Source: Sphingomonas sp. TREG-RG-20F-R18-01 (GTDB lineage Bacteria; Pseudomonadota; Alphaproteobacteria; Sphingomonadales; Sphingomonadaceae). From it: a DNA stretch of 64,000 bases. Below the pieces are notes generated by a model that ran no database searches, was not told where the DNA came from, and was given only the letters and a program-made list of their open reading frames with translations. This document shows positions 62,640 to 64,000 of the stretch, in pieces. The position numbers were made by a program, and so were the translations under genes. Location: positions 434,001 through 498,000 of the forward strand of contig NZ_JAKNQQ010000002.1 of assembly GCF_022662475.1 (NCBI RefSeq). The letters run 5' to 3'. The stretch's first letter is position 1. Each line of letters begins with the position of its first letter.

Positions 62640-63835
62640 GCCACCACCACGCGCGCGGTTTCGATGCTGCTGCGCATATAGCCTCCGGGGTTCCAGATCG
62701 GCGTGGCCTTCTGGCCAGCGCCGCGCGTATTGACGGTGCGCACCGCGATCTCGTGTGATCCGCGCGGCAGGCCCGCCAGCGGCATCGCCCAGCGGCGGAA
62801 GCTGTAGGGGCCGTGGTCTGGACCGAGCTGCGCCGCCTTCCAGCTTTGCCCGCCGTCGACCGACACCTCGACCTTCGCGACACCCGCGTCGCCGCCCAGC
62901 GCGATCCCGCGCGCCTGCTGCGGCGTGGTGCGGGTGAAGAAGGCACGCGGCGGCATCCGGCCGATCGGGACGGTCGCGAAATCCTTCGCGCCGGGCTGCA
63001 CGCCCGCGTCGGCGGTCGCGGGGATGCGATACGCCTTTTCCATCCAATAGCCGGTGTCGGGCGCGGTCAGCAGCTCGATCGAATCGAGCGCCTTGATCCA
63101 GTAGGTCGAATAATAGCCCGGGACGATCAGCCGCAGCGGGAAGCCGTTGAGCAGCGGAAGCGCCGCGCCGTTCATCCCGTAGGCGACGATCACCTCGTCG
63201 GTCCGCGCGTGATCGAGCGCGAGCGATTTGGCGAAATGCGGTGCCTCGCCCGGGGCCTGATCGAGCCCGGACAGCTTCACCTGCACCACGCCCGGTGCGA
63301 CACCCGCGCGGTCGAGCAGGTCGCGCAGCCGCACGCCGGTCCAGCGCGCATTGCCCATCGCGCCATTGCCCCATTGCGCGCCCGGCACGCGCGGGGCGAA
63401 CAGCCCGCGCGAATTGCCCGAACACTGGTTGACCGCAGCCACCTCGACCCTCGGCATCGCCTGGATGTCAGTCAGCGAGAGCGCGGTCGCGCGCTTGACC
63501 GCGCCGCCGATCCTGAGCCGGAACGCCGCCGCATCGACCGACAGCGGAATGTCGGCATAATGCCAGCGGACGTAGAACCGGTCGTTCGGGGTGAACGGAT
63601 CGTCGCCGAGCGCGCCGTCGAACGCCGCCATCGGGGTTTCGAGTAGCGGCGCGCGGCTGCGTTGCAGGACCATCCCTTTCTTGCCGGGGAAGGCATCGCT
63701 CAGCGGGCGCTGGCCGGTACCGTCCGACAGGCCGAGATCGACCATCGCCTGCGCCCACAGCGGTGCGCTCGCCAGCGCGCCGACGCCGAGGCCCCCGAGC
63801 GCGAGCGCGGCGCGGCGATCGATGCGCTCAGCCAT
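62636..63835 (-). CDS. Molybdopterin sulfite dehydrogenase, SorA-like
   Basis: The 399-residue protein has a Tat-type leader (RIDRRAALALGGLGVGALAS). The sulfite-oxidase fold follows, with the molybdenum-ligand Cys138 in VAAVNQCSGNSRGLFAPRVP, substrate-site residues around GAQWGNGAMGNARWTGVRLR, and a C-terminal Mo-co dimerisation domain (VEVSVDGGQSWKAAQLGPDH). It oxidises sulfite to sulfate in the periplasm and passes electrons to the adjacent cytochrome. Related nitrate reductase-like and MsrP-like enzymes share the fold; the paired cytochrome gene favours sulfite. Confidence 0.88.
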   Translation of the reverse strand: MAERIDRRAALALGGLGVGALASAPLWAQAMVDLGLSDGTGQRPLSDAFPGKKGMVLQRSRAPLLETPMAAFDGALGDDPFTPNDRFYVRWHYADIPLSVDAAAFRLRIGGAVKRATALSLTDIQAMPRVEVAAVNQCSGNSRGLFAPRVPGAQWGNGAMGNARWTGVRLRDLLDRAGVAPGVVQVKLSGLDQAPGEAPHFAKSLALDHARTDEVIVAYGMNGAALPLLNGFPLRLIVPGYYSTYWIKALDSIELLTAPDTGYWMEKAYRIPATADAGVQPGAKDFATVPIGRMPPRAFFTRTTPQQARGIALGGDAGVAKVEVSVDGGQSWKAAQLGPDHGPYSFRRWAMPLAGLPRGSHEIAVRTVNTRGAGQKATPIWNPGGYMRSSIETARVVVA

Positions 63836-64000
63836 GCTGGATCGCCACCGGCACGAACCGCGCGACCTGCTTGCCGACCAGCGAGAGCTGCTCGATCACC
63901 GCGGCATCGCTCGCGCCGCCGTCCTCGTCGAACTTGGTCAGCTGCGTATTGACCGCGGCGGCGAACGGCGTCGGCCAGCCGCGCAAGGCGTGGACGATCG
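63828..64000 (-). CDS. C-terminal part of a probable NAD(P)H-dependent FMN reductase (cut by window edge)
   Basis: Only the last 56 complete codons are in the window, reading IVHALRGWPTPFAAAVNTQL, then TKFDEDGGASDAAVIEQLSL and VGKQVARFVPVAIQHG before TGA. The pattern ALRGWPTPF...VN...FDEDG...QLXXVGXQV resembles the C-terminus of flavodoxin-like NADPH-dependent FMN reductases. The stop overlaps the SorA-like ATG, so it belongs to the same operon. The identification is tentative because the flavin-binding N-terminus is out of view. Confidence 0.5.
   Translation of the reverse strand, partial: IVHALRGWPTPFAAAVNTQLTKFDEDGGASDAAVIEQLSLVGKQVARFVPVAIQHG

Overview
The window is high-GC chromosomal DNA from an alphaproteobacterium, most likely Sphingomonas or a close relative in the Sphingomonadaceae. 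The basis is the gene complement: many TonB-dependent receptors, a GumD/GelB-type exopolysaccharide assembly set, dense GTGA/ATGA-overlapping operons, and the palindromic repeats common in this family. No rRNA, tRNA, phage, IS element or CRISPR array was found. Most genes are intact; one CDS is cut by the right edge.

Region by region. (1) 156-4392: a TPP riboswitch drives a TonB-dependent receptor, an APH-fold kinase and a PnuC-type permease, a compact thiamine-salvage operon. (2) 4682-21411: an exopolysaccharide locus. It holds the initiating sugar-phosphate transferase, two GT4 and three GT2 glycosyltransferases, a Wza-type exporter, an outer-membrane barrel, a Wzc-type chain-length kinase, a GH26 glycanase, a Wzy-like polymerase, a Wzx-like flippase, a pyruvyl transferase and an acyltransferase. 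(3) 21374-26762: an MHS-type MFS transporter, a Tat-exported GH92 alpha-mannosidase and a divergent ROK regulator. (4) 27019-35192: an APC permease with no ordinary start codon at its natural N-terminus, a PYROXD2-like flavoprotein, a Rieske oxygenase with a divergent BetI-like TetR regulator, an M20 peptidase, and the ActP/DUF485 acetate symporter pair. (5) 35343-40903: a TPR sulfotransferase, a TonB-dependent receptor and a secreted amidohydrolase.

(6) 40908-53251: a cobalamin uptake and salvage locus. A minus-strand B12 riboswitch precedes btuB, threonine-phosphate decarboxylase, cobO, btuF-C-D, cbiB, cobQ, cobT, cobS and the alpha-ribazole phosphatase, with cobU/P divergent. No corrin-ring synthesis gene is present in the window, so the set fits salvage of imported cobinamide or cobyric acid. 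Two palindromic repeat families have altered this operon. One lies in frame inside the decarboxylase gene. The other forms a tandem array of about 191-bp units just beyond the last gene, each unit carrying a degenerate copy of that gene's 3' end. (7) 53315-64000: a type B carboxylesterase, dnaN, an outer-membrane barrel protein, a histidine phosphatase with a secreted small protein, a membrane protein, an NAD(P)-binding protein, rlmN, a TSUP permease, a SorAB-type sulfite dehydrogenase and the 3' end of a probable FMN reductase.

All identifications rest on reading motifs and translations by eye; no database search was run.
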